From the NCBI GenBank assembly GCA_002483765.1, contig DLIO01000040.1, positions 1-27,695 of the forward strand: a DNA stretch of 27,695 nucleotides, written 5' to 3'. Below are positions 15,649 through 23,686 of this stretch, in pieces. The stretch is from Lentisphaeria bacterium UBA7640. GTDB taxonomy: Bacteria; Verrucomicrobiota; Lentisphaeria; Victivallales; Victivallaceae. The notes below the pieces were generated by a model. It had not been told where the DNA came from, ran no database searches, and worked only from the letters and a program-made list of their open reading frames with translations. The position numbers and the translations under genes were made by a program. Numbering within the stretch: position 1 is the stretch's first letter; each line of letters opens with the position of its first letter.

Positions 15649-18600
15649 TTATGCAATTGCCATGCGTTCGGTCATGCGACATAGCCGCGCAGGCATTTTA
15701 TAGTGCAAACGCCATTCAATGCTGATCGGACGCGAGCCGTTGTGTGAAAGATAATTCGCCGGACCGAGGAAACAGTAGCTTTCACTTATACCAGCAAGGT
15801 TTTTATTTTCACGGACAAATAACAGCGTAGTTCCAGAACCGCTCAAGTAACGTTGTCCGGTCGGTGATTCAACACTGGTCGTGCTTTGTGACTGCCAATG
15901 AAATAAATCGTCACTAATCGCGTAATCGCGGTACATCGTGGTTGGTGAATAGTGTTTTTCAGATTTATTAAGCGTTATCAAGAAAACATCAGTGTCAAGT
16001 TCCGGGAGGAATTTTACTCCTTCACGCATGTCTGGTGTTTTGTCAAGTGTCCAGGCACCGAGTGCAGTCAAAATCTCATCGCGGGTATAATTGGCGTGAA
16101 GTTCTAAAGGACATTCATACGGCAGCACCGGTTTTGTGGTTACCAAATCAGTGTGTTCATAACGATAGCTCAAAACATCTAGCAATTCCTCAAAGAACGG
16201 GCCATTCTTCTTCATGCGAATTAAGCTTTCACATAGCGAAGAAATGTTAGAATGCTGAGACCAGACACAGAAGTGAAGCATCGTTAAAATGCGTGTTTGG
16301 TCATTATTTAATGATTCAAGTTTATTTTCGAAATCTGGCAGAAGATTGAGTAGGGTTTTTAATTGATAGGCCGAGTTAAGATGACAGATTCGTAATAATC
16401 CTTTGCGTAACCGGTCTTCGTCCGGTGCTGTGAAATCTTCATGTAAATTTGCCTTCTGGCATAATCGGACAAACAATGCTCTCTTATAAATAGTACTTAA
16501 GTTCAAATGGTGATAATCGATAAAGTTACTCAGGGTTAATGGCTTACCAGATTCATTTTCAAAAGTCGCTAGTCGTCCAATCAACATCTCCCGCCGCCCA
16601 CTAGAAATACTGCGTTTAATATTTTCAAGAATATAACGCTGTGCCTGTTTTTCGAGTTGAATATGGCATCCAGCCGGCAAGTGTGGGAATCCATCTTCGA
16701 TTGCGTCTGCGACGTTTTGCTCCGACGCACCCATCATTGCCCGAAAACGATATTCAAAGTTAAAGTTTTGGTGTGCATTGCCAACAAAATCTAGCACTGT
16801 TAAACACTCTTTATAAACGTAATCATTGATCGATTCATCCCACTCTTTGTAAAGACGTAAACCGCGGCCAAGTTGTTGTAGAAACACCGTCAAGCTTTCG
16901 GTGGGCCGCAAAAAAAGTACAGTGTCGATTGATGGAATGTCAACCCCTTCGTTGTAAATATCGACCACGCAAATCACGCTAATCAAACGATCTTGTAAGC
17001 GTTGTTGCACTGTATTGCGGTCGTCATTGCTGGTGCTGGAGGTCAAGACCGCTGAGCGTACGCCGTGTTCGTTGAAAAATGCATTCATGTATTCTGCGTG
17101 CTTCTGGCTTACGCAGAAGCACAAACAACGACTCTGTTCAACGTCAAGCAAAAGCTCTTGCATCTTCTGCAATACCAGCCCGGCTCGTCTAGTATTATTG
17201 CAAAAAATATTGTTCAGTTGCGCTTTGTCATAACCGCCATTACTCCACTTAAGTAAACTCAAGTCTTCGGTGTCGGTGATGCCGAAATATTGAAACGGTG
17301 TTAAAAGTTTACGATTGATTGCGTCTGGGAGGCGGATTTCTGCAGCAATATGATAAGAGAAATAACCCAAAACATCTAAGCCGTCGTGACGCTCCGGCGT
17401 GGCGGTCAAAGCTAACAGATATTTTGGCTTGAAATGTTCGAGTAAACGTTGATAGCTTGCGGCGGCAGCATGATGAAATTCGTCGATAACGATGTAATCG
17501 TAATAGTTTGCTGGCAATTTCTCACAAAGATCATTGGAGTTGAGGCTTTGAATTGACACAAAAAGTTGATCATAATTGTCGGGTTTGTGATTTCCAACTA
17601 GGAGCTCACCAAAGTTCTGATTGCGTAAAATATTACGAAAGGTAAAACGACTCTGTTTTAGTATCTCTTCACGATGCACCACAAAGAGGAATTTTGCGCT
17701 GGGATGAGACTGCTGGACACGCTTAAAATCAAATGCTGCAATGATAGTTTTGCCTGTACCGGTTGCAGCGATCACTAAATTTTTATAGCGTTGATGGATT
17801 TCACGTTCGGCTCGAATCTTATCAAGGATTTCCTCTTGATAGGAATATGGCGTTATATCCATAAATACCATGAAGTTATCTTCTGCTACTCCCGCACTAC
17901 GTTCGTTTTTGAGCGCTTTAGCCAATCGTTCACGTTCGTATGGATGAAATTCTACTGAGTTTTGATATGTCTCAAAAGTTGCTCCAACTTTCTCCCAAAG
18001 ATATGGTGACTCAAATTGACTAATTTTGAGATTCCATTCGAGTCCACTAGTAAGTGCTGGATTAGAGATGTTGGAAGAACCGATATAGGCGGTTCCAAAA
18101 CCGTTGTCACGGTAGAAAATATAACTTTTGGCGTGAAGTCGCGTTCGCTTAGTGTCGTAAGAAACGAGCAATTCGGTGTTCTGAAGTTTGTGTAATTCTT
18201 CGACTGCTTTCGGATCGGTTGCGCCAAGATAGCTGGTCGTTATAATGCGTAACCGCTTGCCATCATTCGTGGCCTCTTTCAAAAGTGGCAACAAGAGCCG
18301 CAAGCCGCTCCATTTAATGAAAGAGCAAAGGATATCAATACGGTCGGCAGTCTGGATTTCTTTTTTTAACTCGCTCTCTAGTGTCAAATCTAATGCCGTT
18401 CCGGTGAACAATGCAGCATGGGAGAGTGGTGTGCCAGTTTGGGGAAGGATTTTTTGGGCTGGATCTTGAATTTTGAGTAGATACATCAAATCGTCGACGA
18501 TTTTTTCTGCTTCTACCGGGAAACTCGGGTCATTGCGGCCAATGATTTCTAGCACTTGATTACAAAATTGCGCTTGTCGCAATTTTTTATCTTCACCCTT

Positions 18601-18783
18601 AATAGTGCCAAGTGAACCCGCGATCAATTTTGTTAAATGTAAGGCTAAAATAAAGGAACTTTCTTCAGAATCAAGCTGATTTGTTTCTACTGTGAAATTT
18701 TCTGAAACTTGGGCAATTCGTTTCTCAAGTGAGTTGGTTATCAGACTCTCATAAACTCCATGTGTTAGCTTGAAATCTGCCAT
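15649..18783 (-). CDS. PLD-nuclease/superfamily II helicase protein with DUF3427-like C-terminus
   Basis: 1044 residues in three parts. Residues about 120-270 are a phospholipase-D-like nuclease module with the HxK motif RLHAKSYIF (H217) and IGSSNIS (236-240). Residues about 310-650 are an SF2 helicase: Walker A AATGTGKT (339-346), DEFHH (434-438), LTATPER (459-465) and motif VI QQLGRGLRLY (636-645). The C-terminal third resembles DUF3427 (restriction-like), ending in RLCRMTERMAIA. AAAGG precedes the ATG at 18783. Proteins of this build are found among defence and mobile genes. Role inferred: ATP-driven nuclease on foreign or damaged DNA. Confidence 0.88.
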   Translation of the reverse strand: MADFKLTHGVYESLITNSLEKRIAQVSENFTVETNQLDSEESSFILALHLTKLIAGSLGTIKGEDKKLRQAQFCNQVLEIIGRNDPSFPVEAEKIVDDLMYLLKIQDPAQKILPQTGTPLSHAALFTGTALDLTLESELKKEIQTADRIDILCSFIKWSGLRLLLPLLKEATNDGKRLRIITTSYLGATDPKAVEELHKLQNTELLVSYDTKRTRLHAKSYIFYRDNGFGTAYIGSSNISNPALTSGLEWNLKISQFESPYLWEKVGATFETYQNSVEFHPYERERLAKALKNERSAGVAEDNFMVFMDITPYSYQEEILDKIRAEREIHQRYKNLVIAATGTGKTIIAAFDFKRVQQSHPSAKFLFVVHREEILKQSRFTFRNILRNQNFGELLVGNHKPDNYDQLFVSIQSLNSNDLCEKLPANYYDYIVIDEFHHAAAASYQRLLEHFKPKYLLALTATPERHDGLDVLGYFSYHIAAEIRLPDAINRKLLTPFQYFGITDTEDLSLLKWSNGGYDKAQLNNIFCNNTRRAGLVLQKMQELLLDVEQSRCLCFCVSQKHAEYMNAFFNEHGVRSAVLTSSTSNDDRNTVQQRLQDRLISVICVVDIYNEGVDIPSIDTVLFLRPTESLTVFLQQLGRGLRLYKEWDESINDYVYKECLTVLDFVGNAHQNFNFEYRFRAMMGASEQNVADAIEDGFPHLPAGCHIQLEKQAQRYILENIKRSISSGRREMLIGRLATFENESGKPLTLSNFIDYHHLNLSTIYKRALFVRLCQKANLHEDFTAPDEDRLRKGLLRICHLNSAYQLKTLLNLLPDFENKLESLNNDQTRILTMLHFCVWSQHSNISSLCESLIRMKKNGPFFEELLDVLSYRYEHTDLVTTKPVLPYECPLELHANYTRDEILTALGAWTLDKTPDMREGVKFLPELDTDVFLITLNKSEKHYSPTTMYRDYAISDDLFHWQSQSTTSVESPTGQRYLSGSGTTLLFVRENKNLAGISESYCFLGPANYLSHNGSRPISIEWRLHYKMPARLCRMTERMAIA

Positions 18784-18840
18784 GTTAAAACCTTTGATTG
18801 ACTATTTGATTTAAGACATTGTGACGCACTAATATAATCT

Positions 18841-19548
18841 CTATTTTTTTATAGCTTTTTCCCGTGGCGGTGGCGCGGGGAGGGGATCTACGGTTATTGC
18901 CATTAACGCAGCTTCGGCTTCGCGGCAGTATTCGTCCAATTCTTCCGAACTTAAATCTGGTGGAATATCCAAGCGATTTCCGAGTACTAAAGTTATTTTT
19001 GCGAATGGTTTTGGAATCTGGAAATTATCCCAACTTCGAATTTGCCAGTAATTGGAATAGTTGACGCTAATTGGAATTAGTGGAACGCCACCACGGCTCG
19101 CTAAGTGTATCGGTCCTTTGTGCATGTGGTATTTGGGGCCGCGCGGCCCGTCTGGAGTGAAACTAACATAAAAGCCATCTCTGACTGCTTGGATCGCCTC
19201 GCGCTGTACCTGCATGGCGCGCTTATTGGATGAACCGCGCAAACCGCGAACTCCAAATGCAGCGATAAGGTCGGTAATGTATTGGCCATCGCGCGATGGA
19301 CTAATAACGGCCGCAGTGCGTTTGCGTAAACGTCTTGGAAACATTAATGGAAAAAACATCAAACGATTATGCCAAGTCACGGTTACTGCGCCGTGAACAG
19401 TATTAAGATAATTATTTGGATCGCGAACTTCTGTGCGCATTAATAAAAGTTTGATCAAGCGCATCATGATAACCAGCGGAATGTAAACCCAACTTGGGAA
19501 TTTTTTGATTTTACGAAATAATTTTTTAAACATTTTTATTGTGCTCAT
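18841..19548 (-). CDS. DUF374 lysophospholipid acyltransferase family protein
   Basis: About 235 residues. The motifs are VTWHNRLMFFP (H then N/R), ISPSRDGQYITDLIAAFG and FTPDGPRGP, the hallmark of the DUF374/LPLAT group related to LpxL and PlsC acyltransferases. The N-terminus has a basic stretch and a hydrophobic segment (FPSWVYIPLVIMMRLIKLLL), suggesting a membrane anchor. Some family members add a fatty chain to lipid A precursors. The gene overlaps nth by 23 bp; a second in-frame ATG at 19533 is also possible. Confidence 0.9.
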   Translation of the reverse strand: MSTIKMFKKLFRKIKKFPSWVYIPLVIMMRLIKLLLMRTEVRDPNNYLNTVHGAVTVTWHNRLMFFPLMFPRRLRKRTAAVISPSRDGQYITDLIAAFGVRGLRGSSNKRAMQVQREAIQAVRDGFYVSFTPDGPRGPKYHMHKGPIHLASRGGVPLIPISVNYSNYWQIRSWDNFQIPKPFAKITLVLGNRLDIPPDLSSEELDEYCREAEAALMAITVDPLPAPPPREKAIKK

Positions 19549-20176
19549 GATAGTAAATGCACGTTTTTTGTAGCGGGCATTGAGGACAGTTGGGTTTTCG
19601 CGCGGTGCAGATTTTTCTACCGTGTTGAATTAGTAGATGTGATAAATTCGTCCAGTATTTGGGCGCGATAGCGGTAGTGATAATTTTCTCAACTTTTTCT
19701 GGATCTTTGGAATCGGTAATTCCCAGTCTGCCAGATAAGCGCAAAACATGAGTGTCGACCGGAAGTCCAGGGATATTGAATGCGTTGCCTAAAATAACGT
19801 TCGCAGTTTTTCTGCCAATTCCCGGTAATGAAGTTAGGGCTGCCATGTTTTCAGGAACTTCTCCATTAAAATCGTTTCGGATTAAACGCGCGGTATTGAC
19901 TAGATTTTTAGCTTTGTTACGGAATAAACCGAGGCTCCGAATGTGAAATTCAATATCTTCGGGTTCAGCAGTCGCGAAGGTCTTTGCATCAGGATAATGT
20001 CTGAACAGTTCTACGGTGACCAAGTTGACCCGCTCATCGGTGCATTGCGCTGACAACATCGTGGCAACTAAAAGTTGAAACGAGGTTTCGTGATTGAGTG
20101 GACATTCAACTTCGCCGTATAACTTGAACAGTTCGGCGTAAATAAATTTCAATTTTACCGATAATTTTTTGGTCAT
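19526..20176 (-). CDS. nth: Endonuclease III (DNA glycosylase/AP lyase)
   Basis: A 216-residue base-excision repair enzyme removing oxidised pyrimidines. The helix-hairpin-helix LPGIGRKTANVILGNAF carries the catalytic lysine. VDTHVLRLSGRLG holds the catalytic aspartate. The C-terminal iron-sulphur loop is C-TARKPN-C-PQ-C-PLQKT-C (C-x6-C-x2-C-x5-C). All active residues are present and length is normal. Palindrome 4 begins only about 12 bp before its ATG, so its leader must carry that stem if transcribed from upstream. Confidence 0.97.
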   Translation of the reverse strand: MTKKLSVKLKFIYAELFKLYGEVECPLNHETSFQLLVATMLSAQCTDERVNLVTVELFRHYPDAKTFATAEPEDIEFHIRSLGLFRNKAKNLVNTARLIRNDFNGEVPENMAALTSLPGIGRKTANVILGNAFNIPGLPVDTHVLRLSGRLGITDSKDPEKVEKIITTAIAPKYWTNLSHLLIQHGRKICTARKPNCPQCPLQKTCIYYHEHNKNV

Positions 20177-20188
20177 AACTAAGAGTTC

Positions 20189-20221
20189 TCCATCGCGCGC
20201 GCATTATGCGCGCGCAATGGA
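20189..20221. repeat. Intergenic palindrome, copy 4
   Basis: Core CGCGCGCATTATGCGCGCG at 20196-20214, plus one G-C pair and a C/A mismatch. Outer arms TCCAT and ATGGA pair. These arms are not AT-only as in copies 1, 3 and 5, yet pairing is kept. It is the only copy oriented against the transcript of its upstream neighbour. Confidence 0.9.
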
Positions 20222-20253
20222 TTAATGCAAGTTACGTTGATTAGACGTTGGGC

Positions 20254-21111
20254 TTAGACGCCAGAATAGGCGGAGAAAGCTCCATCAACTGGAATAACGA
20301 CGCCGTTGACAAACCCAGCAGCATTTTCATCAACTAACCAGAGCAGCGTTCCCAACAGATCTTCGGGCGCGCCGAATTTTCCCATTGGAGTATGGTCGAT
20401 GATTTTTTTGCCCCGTGGAGTCAGCGAACCATCCTCATTCATCAGCAATGCACGATTCTGTCCAGTGACAAAAAATCCTGGGGCAATGGCATTGACACGG
20501 ATATTGACTTTACTCATATGCACTGCGAGCCATTGAGTGAAATTGCTGATTGCAGCTTTGGCACCAGAGTAAGCAGGTATTTTGGTTAGAGGTGTGAATG
20601 CATTCATTGATGAAATATTAATTATAACGCCACCATTGTTTTCAGCCATACCGCGACTGAAAGCCTGAGTGGGTAACAATGTTCCGAGGAAATTAAGGTT
20701 GAAAACAAAACCGACTCCGGCAGGATCGAGTTCGAAAAATGTAGTTAGATCTTTTCCAGCTTCGCCCAGATCTGCTTTTTCCAGATATTCTTTGGTGGTC
20801 GTACCTTTAGGGTGATTTCCGCCGGCTCCATTAATCAGAATGTCGCATTTGCCAAATTTGGCGTTTACGACAGCTTCGGCTTCTTTCAAGCTTTCTGCTT
20901 CCAAAACGTTAGCAGCAACGCCGATGGCACATCCGCCTGTGGCGTTAATTTCGTCAGCAACTCTTTGCGCGTTTTCAATTCTTAGATCCAGAACTGCAAC
21001 TTTGGCGCCGCATTGAGCTAGCGCTTTGGCCATTACGCTACACAGAACACCGCCGCCGCCAGTGACAACCGCAGTTTTTCCTTTTAAATCAATTTTTAGT
21101 GGAACATTCAT
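20254..21111 (-). CDS. SDR oxidoreductase, D-mannonate oxidoreductase-like
   Basis: 285 residues from the ATG at 21111, which has GGAGG 7 bases upstream. Motifs: cofactor loop KTAVVTGGGGVLCSVMAKAL, then LINGAGGNHPKG, the catalytic NISSMNAF and AYSGAKAA (Y-x3-K), and PGFF after it. The segment EYLEKADLGEAGKDLTTFFE with PAGVGFVFNLNFLGTLLPTQ is, from memory, typical of SDRs annotated as fructuronate reductase/D-mannonate oxidoreductase. The frame stays open for 39 further codons upstream, encoding a hydrophobic stretch (MIYAFLLVLLLFGWYLI) behind a GTG with no ribosome site; I regard that as probably untranslated. The gene is divergent from the Memo gene. Confidence 0.88.
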   Translation of the reverse strand: MNVPLKIDLKGKTAVVTGGGGVLCSVMAKALAQCGAKVAVLDLRIENAQRVADEINATGGCAIGVAANVLEAESLKEAEAVVNAKFGKCDILINGAGGNHPKGTTTKEYLEKADLGEAGKDLTTFFELDPAGVGFVFNLNFLGTLLPTQAFSRGMAENNGGVIINISSMNAFTPLTKIPAYSGAKAAISNFTQWLAVHMSKVNIRVNAIAPGFFVTGQNRALLMNEDGSLTPRGKKIIDHTPMGKFGAPEDLLGTLLWLVDENAAGFVNGVVIPVDGAFSAYSGV

Positions 21112-21269
21112 CTCTTTTCCTCCAGAGGTTACAGGTTTTAGTTTTAACTTTGCTTTGGCTTGAGCCTGATATAATTGAATAAGATACCAGCCAAAGAGCA
21201 GTAAAACAAGCAGAAACGCATAAATCACGTGTCATATTCGGACACTGTCATAAATTAGTTGTGGATTTA

Positions 21270-21298
21270 TTGAAAATTGATGGTGTGGAGCTTACATT
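21270..21298 (+). promoter_or_regulatory. Candidate promoter of Memo-SDR-HEAT-HD operon
   Basis: TTGAAA (21270-21275), 17-bp spacer, TACATT (21293-21298; four of six consensus bases). A transcript start near 21305 would exclude the longest Memo reading frame and fits the start near 21345. Confidence 0.4.
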
Positions 21299-21344
21299 AA
21301 ACCATTCTTTTAACATTAACGTTGGCAATATTATGAATCTTGGA

Positions 21345-22190
21345 ATGTGTAAAATGTCAGTCGCCGGACAATTTTATCCGGCGAAAATTGATGAACTTCG
21401 AAGCAAGATTGAAGAGATGATCAATTTTGCTCGCAGAGATAACGCCATTACTCCTGAAGCAGTGCGCGCGGTAATCCTTCCCCATGCTGGTTATGATTAT
21501 TCCGCCCGAACCGCAATCAAAGGACTTTTGGCGATTAAGCCGGAACGCGTTAAACGCATTGTGTTGATGGCGCCATCGCATCGGCACGGATTTCAAGGCG
21601 CGGCAACAGCCGCTTTCGACGGTTTTGAGACGCCGGATGGAGCCGTGAACTGTGATATTGCTACGATCGAACAACTGATCAACACTTCAGATTCTTCCGT
21701 TCATGATTTGCCTCAGGTGTTTCAGGGTGAACACGCGCTTGAAGTGCAGTTGCCGTTGTTGCGACATTTTTTCGGTGACTTTCAGTTAATACCGTTGATT
21801 ATCGGACAAAATATACCCAAAATCACTCGTGCTATTGCTCGGGAACTCAAACATTTATGGACGCCCGAAACACTGTGGGTTGCCAGTTCTGATTTTACTC
21901 ATTTCGGACGCTCTTTCGGCTATCAGCCGTTTAATTCCAATATTGGCGAGAATCTCCGCCAACTTGACCTGGATGCCATTGAACGTATTTTGGCGCTGGA
22001 TGCAGACGGTTTTGAGAAATATATCCAGCGCACTGGCGCGACTATCTGCGGACATGCTCCGATTGAAATAATGTTGCGAGCAATGGACTCGGTAACCGCT
22101 GAGCTGATTGATTATACCAATACTGGCGAAATGTTCAACGATTTTTCACACAGCGTCAGTTATGCATCGATTATTTTTAAGGATGCGTGA
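21345..22190 (+). CDS. Memo-like protein (AmmeMemoRadiSam system protein B family)
   Basis: About 281 residues from the ATG at 21345; an ATG at 21354 is also possible. The family begins close to the conserved VAGQFYP, so the frame upstream to 21261 is probably not translated. Metal-site-type residues are present: LPHAGYDYSARTA, SHRHGFQG, GEHALEVQLPLLRHFFG, SSDFTHFG and a cysteine in ICGHAPIEIML. The fold is related to extradiol dioxygenases. The bacterial biochemical function is not established. Its stop overlaps the SDR start, so they are coupled. AMMECR1 and radical SAM partners are absent here. Confidence 0.9.
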   Translation: MCKMSVAGQFYPAKIDELRSKIEEMINFARRDNAITPEAVRAVILPHAGYDYSARTAIKGLLAIKPERVKRIVLMAPSHRHGFQGAATAAFDGFETPDGAVNCDIATIEQLINTSDSSVHDLPQVFQGEHALEVQLPLLRHFFGDFQLIPLIIGQNIPKITRAIARELKHLWTPETLWVASSDFTHFGRSFGYQPFNSNIGENLRQLDLDAIERILALDADGFEKYIQRTGATICGHAPIEIMLRAMDSVTAELIDYTNTGEMFNDFSHSVSYASIIFKDA

Positions 22191-22936
22191 TGAAGGGTAA
22201 AGTCACGGTTATAACCGGCGTTTCAAACGGAATCGGTCGAGCAATAGCGTTGAACCTCCGTAATCACGGCTGTAAAGTCGTTGGGATTAGCCGTTCGCAA
22301 CCCGATATCGAACTGGATTTATGGGTTTGCGCGGATATCACGATTGGAGCTGATCGCGAACGGATTAGAACTGAAGTTGAAAAATGTTTTGGGCGCGTTG
22401 ATCTTTTAGTCAACAACGCTGGCAAAGGTCTTTACGCGACTTGGGAAGAATTGGATGAAGCTGAGTTGCGCTCGTTGTTTGAACTGAATTTCTTTGCGGT
22501 AGCGGCACTAACCCGAGAATTTTTACCTTTATTGAAAAACTCTCAAGGAACCATTGCCAATATTTCTTCAGTCGCCGGTAAAATTTGGATCCCATGCATG
22601 GGGGCGTATTGCGCCAGTAAATCTTCGGTGAGTATGTTTTCTAATTCACTGCGACTAGAGTTAAAAAAATATAGTGTAAAAGTGCTGGAGGTTTGTCCCG
22701 GACAGATTAACACTGGTTTTTCGTCGCGTTCCATGGGCATGCGCAAACCACCGGATTCTCCGGGACGTTCAGCGGGTCCGGAAGCATTGGCTGAAGCTTT
22801 TTATCGCGCATGGAAGCGTGGCAAAAGCGCGTTGGTTTATCCAGGATGGATGAATTGGGCAGTGGCAACGGTGCGAGGGGTTTTTCCATGGTTTTACAAT
22901 CATTACAGCCTAAAGGTCTGGAATCTGGAGGATTGA
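22190..22936 (+). CDS. Classical short-chain dehydrogenase/reductase
   Basis: 248 residues, with the ATG at 22190 overlapping the Memo stop (TGATG). Rossmann motif VTVITGVSNGIGRAIAL, then VNNAGKG, NISSVAGKIW and the active-site YCASK, followed by CPGQINTGF. Length is normal for the classical family. The C-terminus (PGWMNWAVATVRGVFPWFYN) is hydrophobic and may contact membrane, as in DltE/YqjQ-like SDRs that act on lipids. Substrate unknown. The next gene starts 4 bp after its stop. Confidence 0.93.
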   Translation: MKGKVTVITGVSNGIGRAIALNLRNHGCKVVGISRSQPDIELDLWVCADITIGADRERIRTEVEKCFGRVDLLVNNAGKGLYATWEELDEAELRSLFELNFFAVAALTREFLPLLKNSQGTIANISSVAGKIWIPCMGAYCASKSSVSMFSNSLRLELKKYSVKVLEVCPGQINTGFSSRSMGMRKPPDSPGRSAGPEALAEAFYRAWKRGKSALVYPGWMNWAVATVRGVFPWFYNHYSLKVWNLED

Positions 22937-22940
22937 GGCA

Positions 22941-23639
22941 ATGCGTTATATTTTTAGCATAATTTTGCTTTGCGGGCTGATTGGCACAATCAACGCGGAA
23001 GTATTTTCGTTATGGCCAGGTGCGAAATCCAGTAATTCTTATAATCCACTAGAAGCTAAAGAGTTCAGTGTTGAACCTGTCGTGATCAATGGCGTTAAGC
23101 TAGAGATGCGCTTAGGGCTAATTAATCGCAATATTTACGATTTAATGGCTGATCTGAAATTGCATTTCAGTCACGACAAAGTGATTTATGGTGGTCAAAA
23201 TATTATTTTAAGCAAAAAATTAGCGGACGGCTGGGAACAGCGTTATTTATTGTTTCGTATCCGCGAAGGGATGCCGATGTTGCAAATCGCGATGAAGATC
23301 CCGCCAACATTGCCAACTCAATTTGAATGGCCAGATGTTTTACCAATCACGCACGACGGTCAACCATTTCGCATAATGTATTTCCCTAAGAGAAGCGCAT
23401 GGTATGGCGCGTTTGCGACGCACACCAATCCTGCGACAGCACTGGAGCAGATTACATCATCCGTGGAGTCCAGTGGTTGGAATGCGGTTTCGCATGAAAG
23501 AGCTAATTTCGGTAGTGCGCGCGGTGAAATTTTTATCCGTCCGAAACCAGGTGCAGTGATGCTAGTTAACTTCGCCGATGAAGGTGTTGGCACCGTTTAT
23601 GTCAGACCACTAGCGAAAAATAAAAAGTCTGGATTATAA
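22941..23639 (+). CDS. Secreted protein of unknown function
   Basis: 232 residues with a clear signal peptide (MRYIFSIILLCGLIGTINAE, cleavage after INA). No known domain recognised. The mature part begins VFSLWPGAKS. It contains a beta-rich central region (VKLEMRLGLINRNIYDLMAD...KVIYGGQNIILSK) and a C-terminal portion (GWNAVSHERANFGSARGEIF, then PGAVMLVNFADEGVGTVYVR) that looks like a compact alpha/beta unit. It is tightly placed between the SDR and the HEAT-like gene, so probably belongs to the same operon. Confidence 0.82.
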   Translation: MRYIFSIILLCGLIGTINAEVFSLWPGAKSSNSYNPLEAKEFSVEPVVINGVKLEMRLGLINRNIYDLMADLKLHFSHDKVIYGGQNIILSKKLADGWEQRYLLFRIREGMPMLQIAMKIPPTLPTQFEWPDVLPITHDGQPFRIMYFPKRSAWYGAFATHTNPATALEQITSSVESSGWNAVSHERANFGSARGEIFIRPKPGAVMLVNFADEGVGTVYVRPLAKNKKSGL

Positions 23640-23686
23640 GTAATGATAGATTTTTTATTGTTTGAATTTTCGAGGATTATAGTTGT

